A stretch of 64,000 bases of DNA, from NCBI GenBank assembly GCA_024226315.1, contig JAAELT010000473.1, positions 51,943 to 115,942 of the forward strand, in the 5' to 3' direction. The first letter of the stretch is position 1. Every line of letters starts with the position of its first letter. The position numbers and the translations under genes are program-made. Origin of the DNA: a bacterium (GTDB lineage: Bacteria > Acidobacteriota > Thermoanaerobaculia > Multivoradales > J023). Below are positions 45,779 to 55,083 of this stretch, one piece after another. Below the pieces are notes generated by a model. That model was not told the origin of the DNA, searched no databases, and saw only the letters and a program-made list of their open reading frames with translations.

Positions 45779-45838
45779 ACCGATCGCGCGGCTCGGAGGA
45801 TTGGTTCACGAAGCTCGCCCGACGCTCTCGATCGAGTC

Positions 45839-45847
45839 TGCTACAAT
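45839..45847 (+). promoter_or_regulatory. Extended -10 promoter for the cohesin-like gene
   Basis: TGCTACAAT (extended -10, TACAAT 45842-45847), with no clear -35 box, 90 bases before the ATG. Confidence 0.45.
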
Positions 45848-45936
45848 CCGCGCCACAAACCTGTGGAAGGTCACCAAGTGAGCTCCGTGGGCGGGCAATG
45901 GCGAAAGCTACGGTTCGGCGACAGGAGGTTTCCCCC

Positions 45937-46566
45937 ATGATGCATCGGCCAACGGGCAGCGCCGCTGCGGCGCTGCTCTTGACTGCAGCCTTTTTCGCGC
46001 CGGCGGCCCACGCCGGCGGCGTCACCCTGGAGCTCGTACCGAGCGTGCCGATGGTCGAGCCTGGCGGCTCGGTCGACGTCGACGTGGTGATCTCCGGCCT
46101 CGGCGACCTCGCCGCGCCGGCGCTGCGCACCTACGATCTGGTGCTCGCCTACGACCCGGCGGTGTTCACCTTCACCGGCGAGGCGATCGGGCCGTTTCTG
46201 GGCGACGACATGGCGATGGTGCCCGAGTCGGTCGTCACCGTGATGACCGGCGCCGGCGACGTCAACGTGTTGCAGGTGTCGCTGTTCGACCCGCCGACGC
46301 TGATCGCTCAGCAACCGGGAACCTTCACCTTGTTCACCGCCAGCTTCGACGCCACCGGCGCCGGCGACGGTGCCTTCACCCTGTCGCTCAACGCCGATCT
46401 CGGGGACGAGCTGGCCGATCCGCTCACCCTCGACGAGATCATCGACACGGTGGTTTCGGCCGGTACTCCACTCGACATCCCGGTCCTCGGGCCCTGGGGG
46501 CTCGGCCTGCTGATCTCTCTGCTGCTCGGCTTCGGCCTCACCCGCTTGCGAAGGGCACGGCGATGA
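45937..46566 (+). CDS. Cohesin-like domain protein with IPTL-CTERM-type sorting tail
   Basis: Signal peptide (1-27), then a cohesin-like beta domain (about 28-175) with the usual opening LVPSVPMVEPGGSVDVDV and the diagnostic LRTYDLVLAYDPAVFTFTG. The end, DIPVLGPWGLGLLISLLLG followed by an Arg-rich stretch, resembles the IPTL-CTERM sorting signals used by exosortase-like systems (I-P-x-L-x-x-W-G then a membrane helix then basic residues). The ATG 45937 has GGAGG at 8 bases. The stop overlaps the next gene's ATG (ATGA). The cohesin-like domain sits directly before a gene whose N-terminus is dockerin-like. Confidence 0.82.
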   Translation: MMHRPTGSAAAALLLTAAFFAPAAHAGGVTLELVPSVPMVEPGGSVDVDVVISGLGDLAAPALRTYDLVLAYDPAVFTFTGEAIGPFLGDDMAMVPESVVTVMTGAGDVNVLQVSLFDPPTLIAQQPGTFTLFTASFDATGAGDGAFTLSLNADLGDELADPLTLDEIIDTVVSAGTPLDIPVLGPWGLGLLISLLLGFGLTRLRRARR

Positions 46567-49500
46567 CCGGCCCGGCACGCCGTGTTGCGCTTGCAGCCGT
46601 CCTCGTACTGTGCGCCCTGCCGGCCTTGGCCGGCATCCCCGGCGACCAGGACGGCGACACCGACGTCGACGTCGACGACATCGCGATCATCCTGGCCGAC
46701 GTCAACACGCCGGCCGGCGGCCCGATGGACCCCAAGGACCTGGACGGCGACGGCACCATCACGTCGCTCGACGCCGGCAAGGCGGTGCTGCTGTGCACCC
46801 GGCCGCTGTGCGTCACCGGCAACAACGCGCCGATGGCGGTGGACGACTCGGCGACGGTGGACGAGGGCGGCACCGTGACGGTGCTGGATTCGACCGACGC
46901 CAGCGTGCTCGACAACGACTCCGATCCGGAGATGGACAACCTGACGGTGACCACCGTGCCGCTGCCGACGGTGACCAACGGCACCTTGACCCTGGCCGCC
47001 GACGGCACCTTCAGCTACACCCACGACGGCAGCGAGACGACCTCGGACAGCTTCGTCTACGAGGTCTGCGACGACGGCGCGCCGTCATTGTGCGACACGG
47101 CGACGGTGTCGATCGTCATCAACCCTGTCGACGACGCGCCGCTGGCGGTCGACGACGTGGCGACGGTGACCGAGGACGACCCGGCGACCGCCACCGACGT
47201 GCTGCTGAACGACACCGACGTCGACGCCGGCCCGATCTCGGTGGCCTCGGTCACCCAGCCGGCGGGCGGCACGGTGGTCAACAACGGCACCGACGTCACC
47301 TACCAGCCCAACGCCGACTTCTGCAACGACGGCACGCCGACCGACGATTTCACCTACACGCTCGCGCCGGGCGGCTCGACCGCCACCGTGCGGGTGACGG
47401 TGACCTGCGTGAACGACGCGCCGACCCTGGGCGGCGGGCCGCTCGGCGCTGCCTTCACCGAGGGCGGCGGCGCGGTGGCCGCGGCGTCGACGATCACGGT
47501 CACGGATCCGGACAGCGCCCTGCTGGCCTCGGCGACGGTGACGATCACGAACCTCACCGACGCCGGCGAGGAAGTGCTGGCTGCGACCGCCTCCGGCGGC
47601 ATCGGCGGCGGCGACATTTCCTACGCGGCGCCGACCCTGACCATCGCGCCCGGAGGCGGCGCCTCGCCCGCGGACTTCCAGGCCGTATTGCAGAGCCTGA
47701 CCTACGAGCACACCGGTGCGGACCCCAGCGAGTCACCCGACCGCTCGCTGTCAATCGTCGTCGATGACGGCACCGATCCGAGCTCCGCGGCGACCTCGAC
47801 GGTCACCGTGAGCGCCGTCAACGATCCGCCGGTGATCGCCGGCGGCCCGTTCGCCGCGGCCTTCACCGAGGACGTCTCGGGGGCGGTGGCGATCGCCTCC
47901 ACGGCGACGATCACCGACGCCGACGACGCCAACCTGGTCAGCGTGGTCGTGACGATCACCAATCTCACCGACGCCGGTGAGGAAGTGCTGGCGGCGACCG
48001 CTTCGGGCGGTATCGCCGGTGGCGACATCAACTATGTGGCGCCAGTCTTGACCATCGCGCCGGGTGGCGGTGCGCCGCTGGCGGACTTCCAGGCGGTGCT
48101 GCAGAGCGTCACCTACAACCACACCGGTGAGGATCCCACCGAGGCGCCGGACCGCTCGATTCAGGTCGTCGCCAACGACGGCACCGATCCGAGCGCCGCG
48201 GCGACCTCCACGGTCACCGTCACCGCCACCAACGACGCGCCGGCGCTCTCCACGCCACACATGGCGGCCTTCACCGAGGATCTGGGCGCGGTGGCGATCG
48301 CCGGCTCGATCACCGTCACCGACCCGGACAGCGCCAATCTGACCACCGCCACGGTGACCCTCACAAACGCCCAGGACGGCGCCGCCGAGCAGCTCGGCGC
48401 GACCACCTGCGGTGGCCTGACCGTGATGGGCGCCGGCACCGCGACGCTCAACATCAGCGGCGCGGCGACGCCCGCCACCTACCAGACCTGTCTGCAGTCG
48501 GTGACTTACAACAACACCTCGCAGGCGCCGACCGAATCGCCGGATCGCTCGATCACCCTGGTGGTCAACGACGGCGCGCTGGCCTCCAACACCGCGACTT
48601 CGACCGTCACGGTCACCGGCACGCCCGATCCGCCGATGGCGGAGGACGATGCCTACACGACGGTCGGCCATACCGAGCTGACCGCCGGCGGTGCCACTCC
48701 CACCAGCCTGGCGCGCGTGCGCGACGCCGACGGCGTGCTCACCAAGGGCACCGCCGACAGCGATCCGATCGAGATGGGCGCCATCACCGTCGTCGCGCTG
48801 CAGGCCGACATGACGCCGCCCCTGGCGGCCGCGTCCGACCTGGGCGGCGACGTGGCGATGGATGCCGGCGGTAACTTCACCTACGTGCCGCCGCTCGGCG
48901 TGCGCAACATGGTGGACACCTTCACCTACACCATCCAGAACACGGGTGGCGGCCAGGACACCGCGACGGTGTCGATCACCATCGTCGACGCGCTGGTGCG
49001 CTACGTGCACAACGACCCGGCGGGCGAGGCGCTGAACCCGACCGACGGCGGCGGCAACGAGGGCCGCTCGGCTGACCCATACGACACCCTGGCCCAGGCC
49101 GGCTTCGGCGCCGGCGGCTCGGCGGTCGACGAGACCATCCTGGTGTTCGTCGGCGACGGCGGCACCAGCGGGCACACGGCGGGCATCGAGCTCACCGACG
49201 GCCAGATCCTGCGCGGCCAGCCGCTCGATACCGACACCATCATCGGCAACGAAACGCTGATGATCGGTGGCGTGCCGATCGAAGTGGTCGAGCCCACCGG
49301 CGCCGACCACGACACCAAGCCGGAGATCGCCAACGGCGGTGGCCCGGGCGTCACGGTGACCGACCGCGACGGCGTCGAGATCCGCGATCTCGACATCAGC
49401 GGCTCGACCTCGGGCATCGCGATCAGCGCCGGCACGGGGGCGATGGGTACCTTTACCAGGGTCACTGTCGCCGGCAACGACGTCGCGGGCTCGACCGGCG

Positions 49501-52500
49501 GTCACGGCGTCGACGTGTCGTCGAGCGGCACCGCCAACCTCGAGGTGATCTTCGACGACAACGTCGTCGACTCCGGCGACGACGACGGCACGGGCACCGC
49601 GTTCTTCGGCGCGCGCTTCGCCGGCTCGAGCTTCACCGGCACCTCGGGCACCCTGACCCTCTCCAGCTTCGCCGACAACGCGGTGGGCAATACCGCGACC
49701 GCGGTCGAGACCGGCATGAGCTTCGATACCGTGGTGTTCGACGCCGATACCAGCAACGGCACCATCTTCAGCGGCGGCACCCGCGACACGGTGATGGCCG
49801 GCGCGCTAGTGATCGGCGACACCGGCGTCACCCGGGCGATGAGCTCGGGCCTGGTGCTGGCCGACTTGCGCGGCGACCTCGACTTCGACTCGGTGGACGT
49901 CTTCAACTCCGGCGGCAAGGGGATCGTGCTGGACAACTTGGCCCAGGCCGTGGGTGACTTCTTGCTCACCATCGACGATGGAACGGTGAACACCCAGAAC
50001 GCCGCCGCCCTCAACATCGATGGGGCGACGGTCGACGTGACCCTCGCCACCGTGACTACCAGCGGCAGCTTGGTGAATGAGGCAGTCTCACTGGTGAATC
50101 TGGGAGGAACCGGTACCGCCAACGGGATCGATATCCAGGGCGGTACGCTCGCCGGGGCGTCGAGCACGACATTTGCCGTGTTCGGCGGCTCCGCGGACAT
50201 CACCTTCAGCGGCGACATCACGAGTACCGATGCCGTCCTGCTCAGCGTTCAGAGCACGAACTCCGGTACTGTTCTGTTCGACGGTGGAACGCTGAGCAGC
50301 TCAGGTGTCGGCCCGAACGATGGGAATGGCATCATCATCATCGATACTGCCGGTGACGTTGCCATCGTAGCTGCAACGACGACGCTCGATGAGGTGAGCG
50401 GCTCCGGGATCCGGATCTTCGAGGCGGTGACCGGCAACGTCCGGATCGACAACGCGACGATCACCAACCCCACCGCGGGGCCCGCGGTGAACATCAACGG
50501 TGACGCCAACGGCTCGGATCAGATCACCGGCACGATCGACTTGAACAACGTCGACGCTCACAAGACCATCGCCAGCGCCAGCAATACTACAGTTATAGTC
50601 GCCGGGCTCAACACCGGTGCCTCGGTGGACTTCGACAGCGCCAGCTCGATCACCGCCAGCGGCGGGGGAGGCAGAATACTGGTCCTCAGCAACGTCGGCG
50701 GCACCGTCGACTTCAACGGCCCGGTGACGCTGGCGACCGGCACCAGCGACGCCGTCAGTCTGACCAGCAACACCGGCGCGACGATCAGTTTCCTGGATGA
50801 CCTGGACATCGACACCACCACCGGCAGCGGCTTCGTCGCCACCGGCGGCGGCACGATCAACGTCGTCAGCTCGACTTCGACGACCACCGTCGACGTCGGC
50901 GCCGCCCCACACGCGGTCGATCTCAACGGTGTCACCATCGGCACGGGCGACGTCACCTTCGACACCATCAACGCCACCGGCACCACGGCGGAGGCGATCG
51001 ACGCCGACACCGTTTCGAACGCCGGCATCTTCAACGGCGGCGCGGTGACGGTCAACGGCAGCGGTGCCGCCGGGATCGACATCAGCGGCTCGTCGGCCGC
51101 TTTCAACTTCGCCAGCGCGACCATCGACGCGACCGCCGGTGCCGGGATCAACCTCAGCGGTGCCAACGGGATTGTGACCTTCACCACCGTCGACGTCGAC
51201 AACACCACCGGCGCCGGTATCCAGGTCACCAACAACTCCAACGCCGTCAACGTCAACGGCGGCACCATCGGCGCCAGCAACGACCCGACCGGCAACGCCG
51301 TCGACGTCGACGGCACCGGCGGCGGTGGCGGCAATGTCACGGTCGCGGCGGGCATCACCAAGACCACCGCCGGCAGGGTCGTCGAAGTGACCGACCGCGC
51401 CGGCGGCGGGGTGACCGTCTCGGGCAGCCTCGCGTGCTCCAGCGGCTGCACCGGCATCAACGTCGCCAGCAACAGCGGCGGCACGACGACTTTCAGCGCC
51501 GGCACGAAGACGATCAACACGGGGACGAACACCGCCGTCACCCTGTCGAGCAACACCGGCCACACGATCGACTTCACCGGCGGCGGGCTCGCCGTCACCA
51601 CCACCACCGCCACAGGCTTCAGCGCCACCGGTGGCGGCACGGTGACGGTGCAGGGCTCGAACAACACCGTCAGCTCCACCACCGGCACCGCGGTCGACAT
51701 CACGGACACCACGATCGGCGCCAACGACGCCACTTTCCGGTCGATCGACGTCGACGCCGGCGGCACCGGCAGCAGCCCGGGGATCGTCCTCGACGACTCC
51801 GGCGCTGGCGACTTCATCGTCACCGGCGACGGCACGACCACGGTGGGCGGCAACGCCTCGGGCGGCACGATCGAGAACATCACTGGAGCCGACGCCATCA
51901 CCCTCGACAACACCGACGGCCTGGTGAGCTTCCAGAACATGATCATCGAGGACATCGCCAACGCCAACGACGGGGCCGACGCCATCCAGACCCGGCGGTT
52001 CCACGACGGCATTCACGGCGAGAACGTCGACGGCGGCCTGCGGCTGCAGAGCGTCACCATGCGCCGGTTCAGCGACCACGCGATCCTCGGCGCGCTGTTC
52101 TCGGACGGCACCAGCTTCACCACCTGGGACGGGCTCGAGCTGCGCGACAGCGTGTTCGAGAACGCCAACCGCTTTCACGTCGCCGCCCGCGGCGACGACG
52201 CCGACGAAGGCGTGATCCGCGTTCGCGGCCTCACCGGTACGGTCGTCGTGGACAACTGCACCGTGCGCCTGGGCGGCCGCGGGCTCGATTTCTACACCCC
52301 GTTGGGAGCGGGCACCCTCGACGCCACCATCCAGCGCAACGCCTTTACCGACCTCTACAAGGAGTTCGCCGCGGGCGGCACCCGCAACGTCGGCGGCCGC
52401 GGAATCAGCTTCGAGGCCCGCGGCAGCCACGACATGGTGGTGCGCGTCGGCGATCCCGCACAGACCAATCCGGCCCTCGGCAACGCCTTCACCGACAATT

Positions 52501-53330
52501 TCACCGCCTCGGTCGTGGTATTGGGAGGGTCGCCGCATAGCGGCGACATCGACACGGTGATCTCGCGCAACACGTTCACCATCACCGACCACACCACCGC
52601 CCAGCTACCGTTCGGCAACCTGACCTTCGACTTCCCGCAGGGCGGGGTGGCGCTCGTGCCGTCGGGCGGCACCTACGACGCCATCGTGTCGCACAATACG
52701 TTCGACGAGGTGATGCACGCCGCCGGCGGCCTGGGTCAGCTGACCCTCGGACTCAACGGCGGCGACGTCCAGGCCCACGTCCACGACAACACCTTCCGCC
52801 TGCCGTGGGACGGCTCGGTCCAGATCCGGGCCGAGGGCACCAGCTCGGCGGCGGTGCTGTTCGAGGACAACACCTACGTCGACGGCATGGTCGGCAGTGC
52901 CACCGACGACGTCGGCTTCGCCACTACGTCGCCGTTCAACCCGGTGCTGGTCAACGTGCTCGCCGGTGGCTCGCTCGATCTGACCATGCGCCGGGAGACC
53001 TTCCCGGCGCACGACACCGTGTTCACCCCCGCGGACCGCAAGCACTCGATCGAGCTCGAGGTCCAGGCCGACAGCGCCGCCAACGATCTCGATCTGCATC
53101 TGGTCGACAACGAGGCGCCGGAGGGCTACCACCTCAAGGAGTTCGCCGGCTCGTTCGAGCTCTTCATGGGCGTCTCGGCTTCGGCGGTCCCCGCCACCAT
53201 CATCCGCGACAACGGCAACCGCGGCGGCCTCAGCGTCGACACCACCGACCCGCCGACCGTGGTGCTCGGCGGAGGAGCCATCAGTGCCACCGGCACGGCA
53301 CCGACCCTGCCGGTGATCGTGATTCCATGA
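46563..53330 (+). CDS. Giant secreted dockerin-like / cadherin-like / beta-helix protein
   Basis: 2,255 residues, exported. A signal peptide (1-23) is followed by a dockerin-like module (about 24-82) with two Ca2+-loop motifs, DQDGDTDVDVDD and DLDGDGTITSLD. Ig/cadherin-like beta domains follow (about 88-285: MAVDDSATVDEGG... and LAVDDVATVTEDD...), then three tandem repeats of about 135 residues opening with AAFTE and carrying DPDSA or DADDA (287-690), another beta domain (690-810) and a very long beta-helix region (about 815-2255, with right-handed-helix-type short Gly/Asn/Asp repeats). No membrane anchor or catalytic site is visible. It resembles large surface adhesins or structural proteins. 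It is translationally coupled to the cohesin-like gene. Confidence 0.83.
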   Translation: MTGPARRVALAAVLVLCALPALAGIPGDQDGDTDVDVDDIAIILADVNTPAGGPMDPKDLDGDGTITSLDAGKAVLLCTRPLCVTGNNAPMAVDDSATVDEGGTVTVLDSTDASVLDNDSDPEMDNLTVTTVPLPTVTNGTLTLAADGTFSYTHDGSETTSDSFVYEVCDDGAPSLCDTATVSIVINPVDDAPLAVDDVATVTEDDPATATDVLLNDTDVDAGPISVASVTQPAGGTVVNNGTDVTYQPNADFCNDGTPTDDFTYTLAPGGSTATVRVTVTCVNDAPTLGGGPLGAAFTEGGGAVAAASTITVTDPDSALLASATVTITNLTDAGEEVLAATASGGIGGGDISYAAPTLTIAPGGGASPADFQAVLQSLTYEHTGADPSESPDRSLSIVVDDGTDPSSAATSTVTVSAVNDPPVIAGGPFAAAFTEDVSGAVAIASTATITDADDANLVSVVVTITNLTDAGEEVLAATASGGIAGGDINYVAPVLTIAPGGGAPLADFQAVLQSVTYNHTGEDPTEAPDRSIQVVANDGTDPSAAATSTVTVTATNDAPALSTPHMAAFTEDLGAVAIAGSITVTDPDSANLTTATVTLTNAQDGAAEQLGATTCGGLTVMGAGTATLNISGAATPATYQTCLQSVTYNNTSQAPTESPDRSITLVVNDGALASNTATSTVTVTGTPDPPMAEDDAYTTVGHTELTAGGATPTSLARVRDADGVLTKGTADSDPIEMGAITVVALQADMTPPLAAASDLGGDVAMDAGGNFTYVPPLGVRNMVDTFTYTIQNTGGGQDTATVSITIVDALVRYVHNDPAGEALNPTDGGGNEGRSADPYDTLAQAGFGAGGSAVDETILVFVGDGGTSGHTAGIELTDGQILRGQPLDTDTIIGNETLMIGGVPIEVVEPTGADHDTKPEIANGGGPGVTVTDRDGVEIRDLDISGSTSGIAISAGTGAMGTFTRVTVAGNDVAGSTGGHGVDVSSSGTANLEVIFDDNVVDSGDDDGTGTAFFGARFAGSSFTGTSGTLTLSSFADNAVGNTATAVETGMSFDTVVFDADTSNGTIFSGGTRDTVMAGALVIGDTGVTRAMSSGLVLADLRGDLDFDSVDVFNSGGKGIVLDNLAQAVGDFLLTIDDGTVNTQNAAALNIDGATVDVTLATVTTSGSLVNEAVSLVNLGGTGTANGIDIQGGTLAGASSTTFAVFGGSADITFSGDITSTDAVLLSVQSTNSGTVLFDGGTLSSSGVGPNDGNGIIIIDTAGDVAIVAATTTLDEVSGSGIRIFEAVTGNVRIDNATITNPTAGPAVNINGDANGSDQITGTIDLNNVDAHKTIASASNTTVIVAGLNTGASVDFDSASSITASGGGGRILVLSNVGGTVDFNGPVTLATGTSDAVSLTSNTGATISFLDDLDIDTTTGSGFVATGGGTINVVSSTSTTTVDVGAAPHAVDLNGVTIGTGDVTFDTINATGTTAEAIDADTVSNAGIFNGGAVTVNGSGAAGIDISGSSAAFNFASATIDATAGAGINLSGANGIVTFTTVDVDNTTGAGIQVTNNSNAVNVNGGTIGASNDPTGNAVDVDGTGGGGGNVTVAAGITKTTAGRVVEVTDRAGGGVTVSGSLACSSGCTGINVASNSGGTTTFSAGTKTINTGTNTAVTLSSNTGHTIDFTGGGLAVTTTTATGFSATGGGTVTVQGSNNTVSSTTGTAVDITDTTIGANDATFRSIDVDAGGTGSSPGIVLDDSGAGDFIVTGDGTTTVGGNASGGTIENITGADAITLDNTDGLVSFQNMIIEDIANANDGADAIQTRRFHDGIHGENVDGGLRLQSVTMRRFSDHAILGALFSDGTSFTTWDGLELRDSVFENANRFHVAARGDDADEGVIRVRGLTGTVVVDNCTVRLGGRGLDFYTPLGAGTLDATIQRNAFTDLYKEFAAGGTRNVGGRGISFEARGSHDMVVRVGDPAQTNPALGNAFTDNFTASVVVLGGSPHSGDIDTVISRNTFTITDHTTAQLPFGNLTFDFPQGGVALVPSGGTYDAIVSHNTFDEVMHAAGGLGQLTLGLNGGDVQAHVHDNTFRLPWDGSVQIRAEGTSSAAVLFEDNTYVDGMVGSATDDVGFATTSPFNPVLVNVLAGGSLDLTMRRETFPAHDTVFTPADRKHSIELEVQADSAANDLDLHLVDNEAPEGYHLKEFAGSFELFMGVSASAVPATIIRDNGNRGGLSVDTTDPPTVVLGGGAISATGTAPTLPVIVIP
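47421..48632 (+). repeat. Three tandem ~400-bp coding repeats
   Basis: Three units (about 47421-47828, 47829-48239 and 48240-48632) encode 131-137-residue domains. The first two are close (shared LTDAGEEVLAATASGGI and FQAVLQS(L/V)TY), and the third is more diverged. This looks like internal duplication. Confidence 0.8.
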
Positions 53331-53375
53331 TCGCGCAGCATCCGAAGGACTAACAACAACCGGAGGAGACACAGC

Positions 53376-53903
53376 ATGTCAGAGCCTTTCTTGGCGGAAG
53401 TCCGCATCGTGGGCTTCAACTTCGCGCCGCGAGGTTGGGCGTTCTGCGACGGGCAGATCCTGCCGATCAACCAGAACCAGAGCCTCTACTCCCTGCTGGG
53501 AACCACCTACGGCGGCGACGGCCGCACCTCCTTCGCGCTGCCCGACATGCGCGGCCGGACGCCGATGCACGTCGGCTCCAGCAACGGCCAGAGCCATCAG
53601 CAAGGGCAGAAGAGCGGCGAGGAAACCCACACCCTCTCAGCGGGGGAGATGCCCCAGCACGACCACGTCCTCGAGGCCACCAACAACAGCGCGAATCAAC
53701 CTTCGCCGCTGGGCCATGTACCGGCCCAGGTGTCCGCGGGGGTCGACTTCGTCTACAGCTCAGCCAGCGACAACCTCAACGCCAATTTGAATTCGGCCTC
53801 GATCGCCAACGTCGGCGGCGGTCAGGCCCACAACAACATGCAGCCCACGATCGCCGTCAACTTCTGCATCGCGCTGCGGGGCCTGTTCCCGTCACGCAAC
53901 TGA
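53376..53903 (+). CDS. Phage tail collar-domain protein, copy 1
   Basis: A phage-tail-collar/microcystin-dependent-protein family member. It starts MSEPFLAEVRIVGFNFAPRG, with the WAFCDGQILPI motif, YGGDGRTSFALPDMRGR, the His-rich GEMPQHDHV and the end NFCIALRGLFPSRN. There is no signal peptide. Length 175. GGAGGAG lies before the ATG. It is the first of three tandem paralogs. In phages this domain is in the short tail fibre; chromosomal triplets without other phage genes occur in several phyla and their role is unknown. Confidence 0.87.
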   Translation: MSEPFLAEVRIVGFNFAPRGWAFCDGQILPINQNQSLYSLLGTTYGGDGRTSFALPDMRGRTPMHVGSSNGQSHQQGQKSGEETHTLSAGEMPQHDHVLEATNNSANQPSPLGHVPAQVSAGVDFVYSSASDNLNANLNSASIANVGGGQAHNNMQPTIAVNFCIALRGLFPSRN

Positions 53904-53917
53904 GAAAGGAGGCCACG

Positions 53918-54454
53918 ATGTCGGAACCCTTCGTCGGCGAGATCCGCATGTTCGCCGGAAACTTCGCTCCCCGCGGCTGGGCCTTCTGCGACGGTCAGCT
54001 GCTGGCGGTATCCCAGAACGACGCCCTGTTCTCGCTCCTCGGCACCATCTACGGCGGCGACGGCCGCACCACCTTCGGCCTGCCCGACATGCGCGGCCGT
54101 ATCCCGATCCATGCCGGCTCGGGCCCGGGGCTGTCGCCACGCAGACTGGGGGCCAAGCTCGGCACCGAGAAGGAGACGATCACCGTCAACCAGCTGCCTT
54201 CGCACCGTCACGGTTGGCAGGCCACCACCACTCCCGCCAGCAATCGCTCGCCGGTGGGCTCGCCGAACCCGTTCGCCTACGCCGAGCCGATCATCTCGAC
54301 CGTCTATCGCGACGGCACGCCGGGGAATCTGCAAGGCTTCAACAGCAGTGCCGTGTCGAAAGTCGGTGGCTCGCGGTCGCATTCGAACTACATGCCGTTC
54401 CTCTGCATCCACTTCATCATCGCGCTGTTCGGGATCTACCCGTCCCGAAACTGA
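53918..54454 (+). CDS. Phage tail collar-domain protein, copy 2
   Basis: A paralog of copy 1 with the same MSEPF start, WAFCDGQLLAVSQND, YGGDGRTTFGLPDMRGR, LPSHRHGW and a HFIIALFGIYPSRN end. The central segment (about 90-155) is unrelated to that of copy 1, as expected for a variable receptor or binding loop. Length 178. AAAGGAGG lies 5 bases before the ATG, and the gap to copy 1 is 14 bases. Confidence 0.87.
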   Translation: MSEPFVGEIRMFAGNFAPRGWAFCDGQLLAVSQNDALFSLLGTIYGGDGRTTFGLPDMRGRIPIHAGSGPGLSPRRLGAKLGTEKETITVNQLPSHRHGWQATTTPASNRSPVGSPNPFAYAEPIISTVYRDGTPGNLQGFNSSAVSKVGGSRSHSNYMPFLCIHFIIALFGIYPSRN

Positions 54455-54471
54455 GCTGCAAGGAGCCAGAC

Positions 54472-54990
54472 ATGTCTGAACCCTTCATCGCTGAAATCCG
54501 TATCTTTGCCGGCAATTTCGCCCCCCGCAGCTGGGCTTTCTGCAACGGCCAGCTGCTGCCGGTATCCCAGAACACGGCGCTGTTCTCGCTCATCGGCACC
54601 ACCTACGGCGGCGACGGCCGGACCACCACCGCCCTGCCCAATCTCAAGGGCCGGGCGCCGATGCATCCTGGCCGCGGCCCGGGCCTGACGTCGAAGCGGC
54701 TCGGCCAGCGGGGCGGCAGCGAGATGATCACCGTGTCCGAAGCCCAGATGCCGAACCATACCCACACCGCGTACGGTACCGGCGACAGCGCCAATCAGCG
54801 CAGTCCCAGCAACCACATGCCGGCCACCGGCGGCGGCCGCGGCACCAACCTCTACGCCGCCGCCAGTAGCCTCGGGACCTTCAACAAGCTCCAGAATACC
54901 GGCGGCTCTCAGCCCCACAACAACCTGCAGCCGTTCATCGCGATGAATTTCATCATTGCCTTGCAGGGCTTGTACCCGAGCCGGAGCTGA
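54472..54990 (+). CDS. Phage tail collar-domain protein, copy 3
   Basis: The third tandem paralog: MSEPFIAEIRIFAGNFAPRS, WAFCNGQLLPVSQNT, YGGDGRTTTALPNLKGR, MPNHTHTA and a NFIIALQGLYPSRS end. It differs from the others by Asn for Asp in the CNGQ motif and in the central segment. Length 172. AAGGAG lies 7 bases before the ATG, with a gap of 17 bases to copy 2. All three should be co-expressed. Confidence 0.87.
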   Translation: MSEPFIAEIRIFAGNFAPRSWAFCNGQLLPVSQNTALFSLIGTTYGGDGRTTTALPNLKGRAPMHPGRGPGLTSKRLGQRGGSEMITVSEAQMPNHTHTAYGTGDSANQRSPSNHMPATGGGRGTNLYAAASSLGTFNKLQNTGGSQPHNNLQPFIAMNFIIALQGLYPSRS

Positions 54991-55083
54991 CGCCGGCAAC
55001 GTCGTTCAATCTGTGTTGCGCGGCGTCCCGAGGGGCGCCGCGCTTGTGATCGCAGCGGCTCGCCAACTCGTGGCGGAGACTCG

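Noticed and set aside
45937..53330. A cellulosome scaffold
   Set aside because: There is one cohesin-like domain, no carbohydrate-binding module or glycoside hydrolase, and the dockerin-like module belongs to a beta-helix protein.
46563..53330. Frameshift or assembly artefact in the giant gene
   Set aside because: The frame is open for 6.7 kb with consistent repeat structure and composition, so it appears genuine, although repeat collapse in the tandem domains cannot be excluded.
53376..54990. A prophage or phage-tail-like particle locus
   Set aside because: Only the collar-domain genes are present; no tail tube, sheath, baseplate, capsid, integrase or lysis genes lie nearby.
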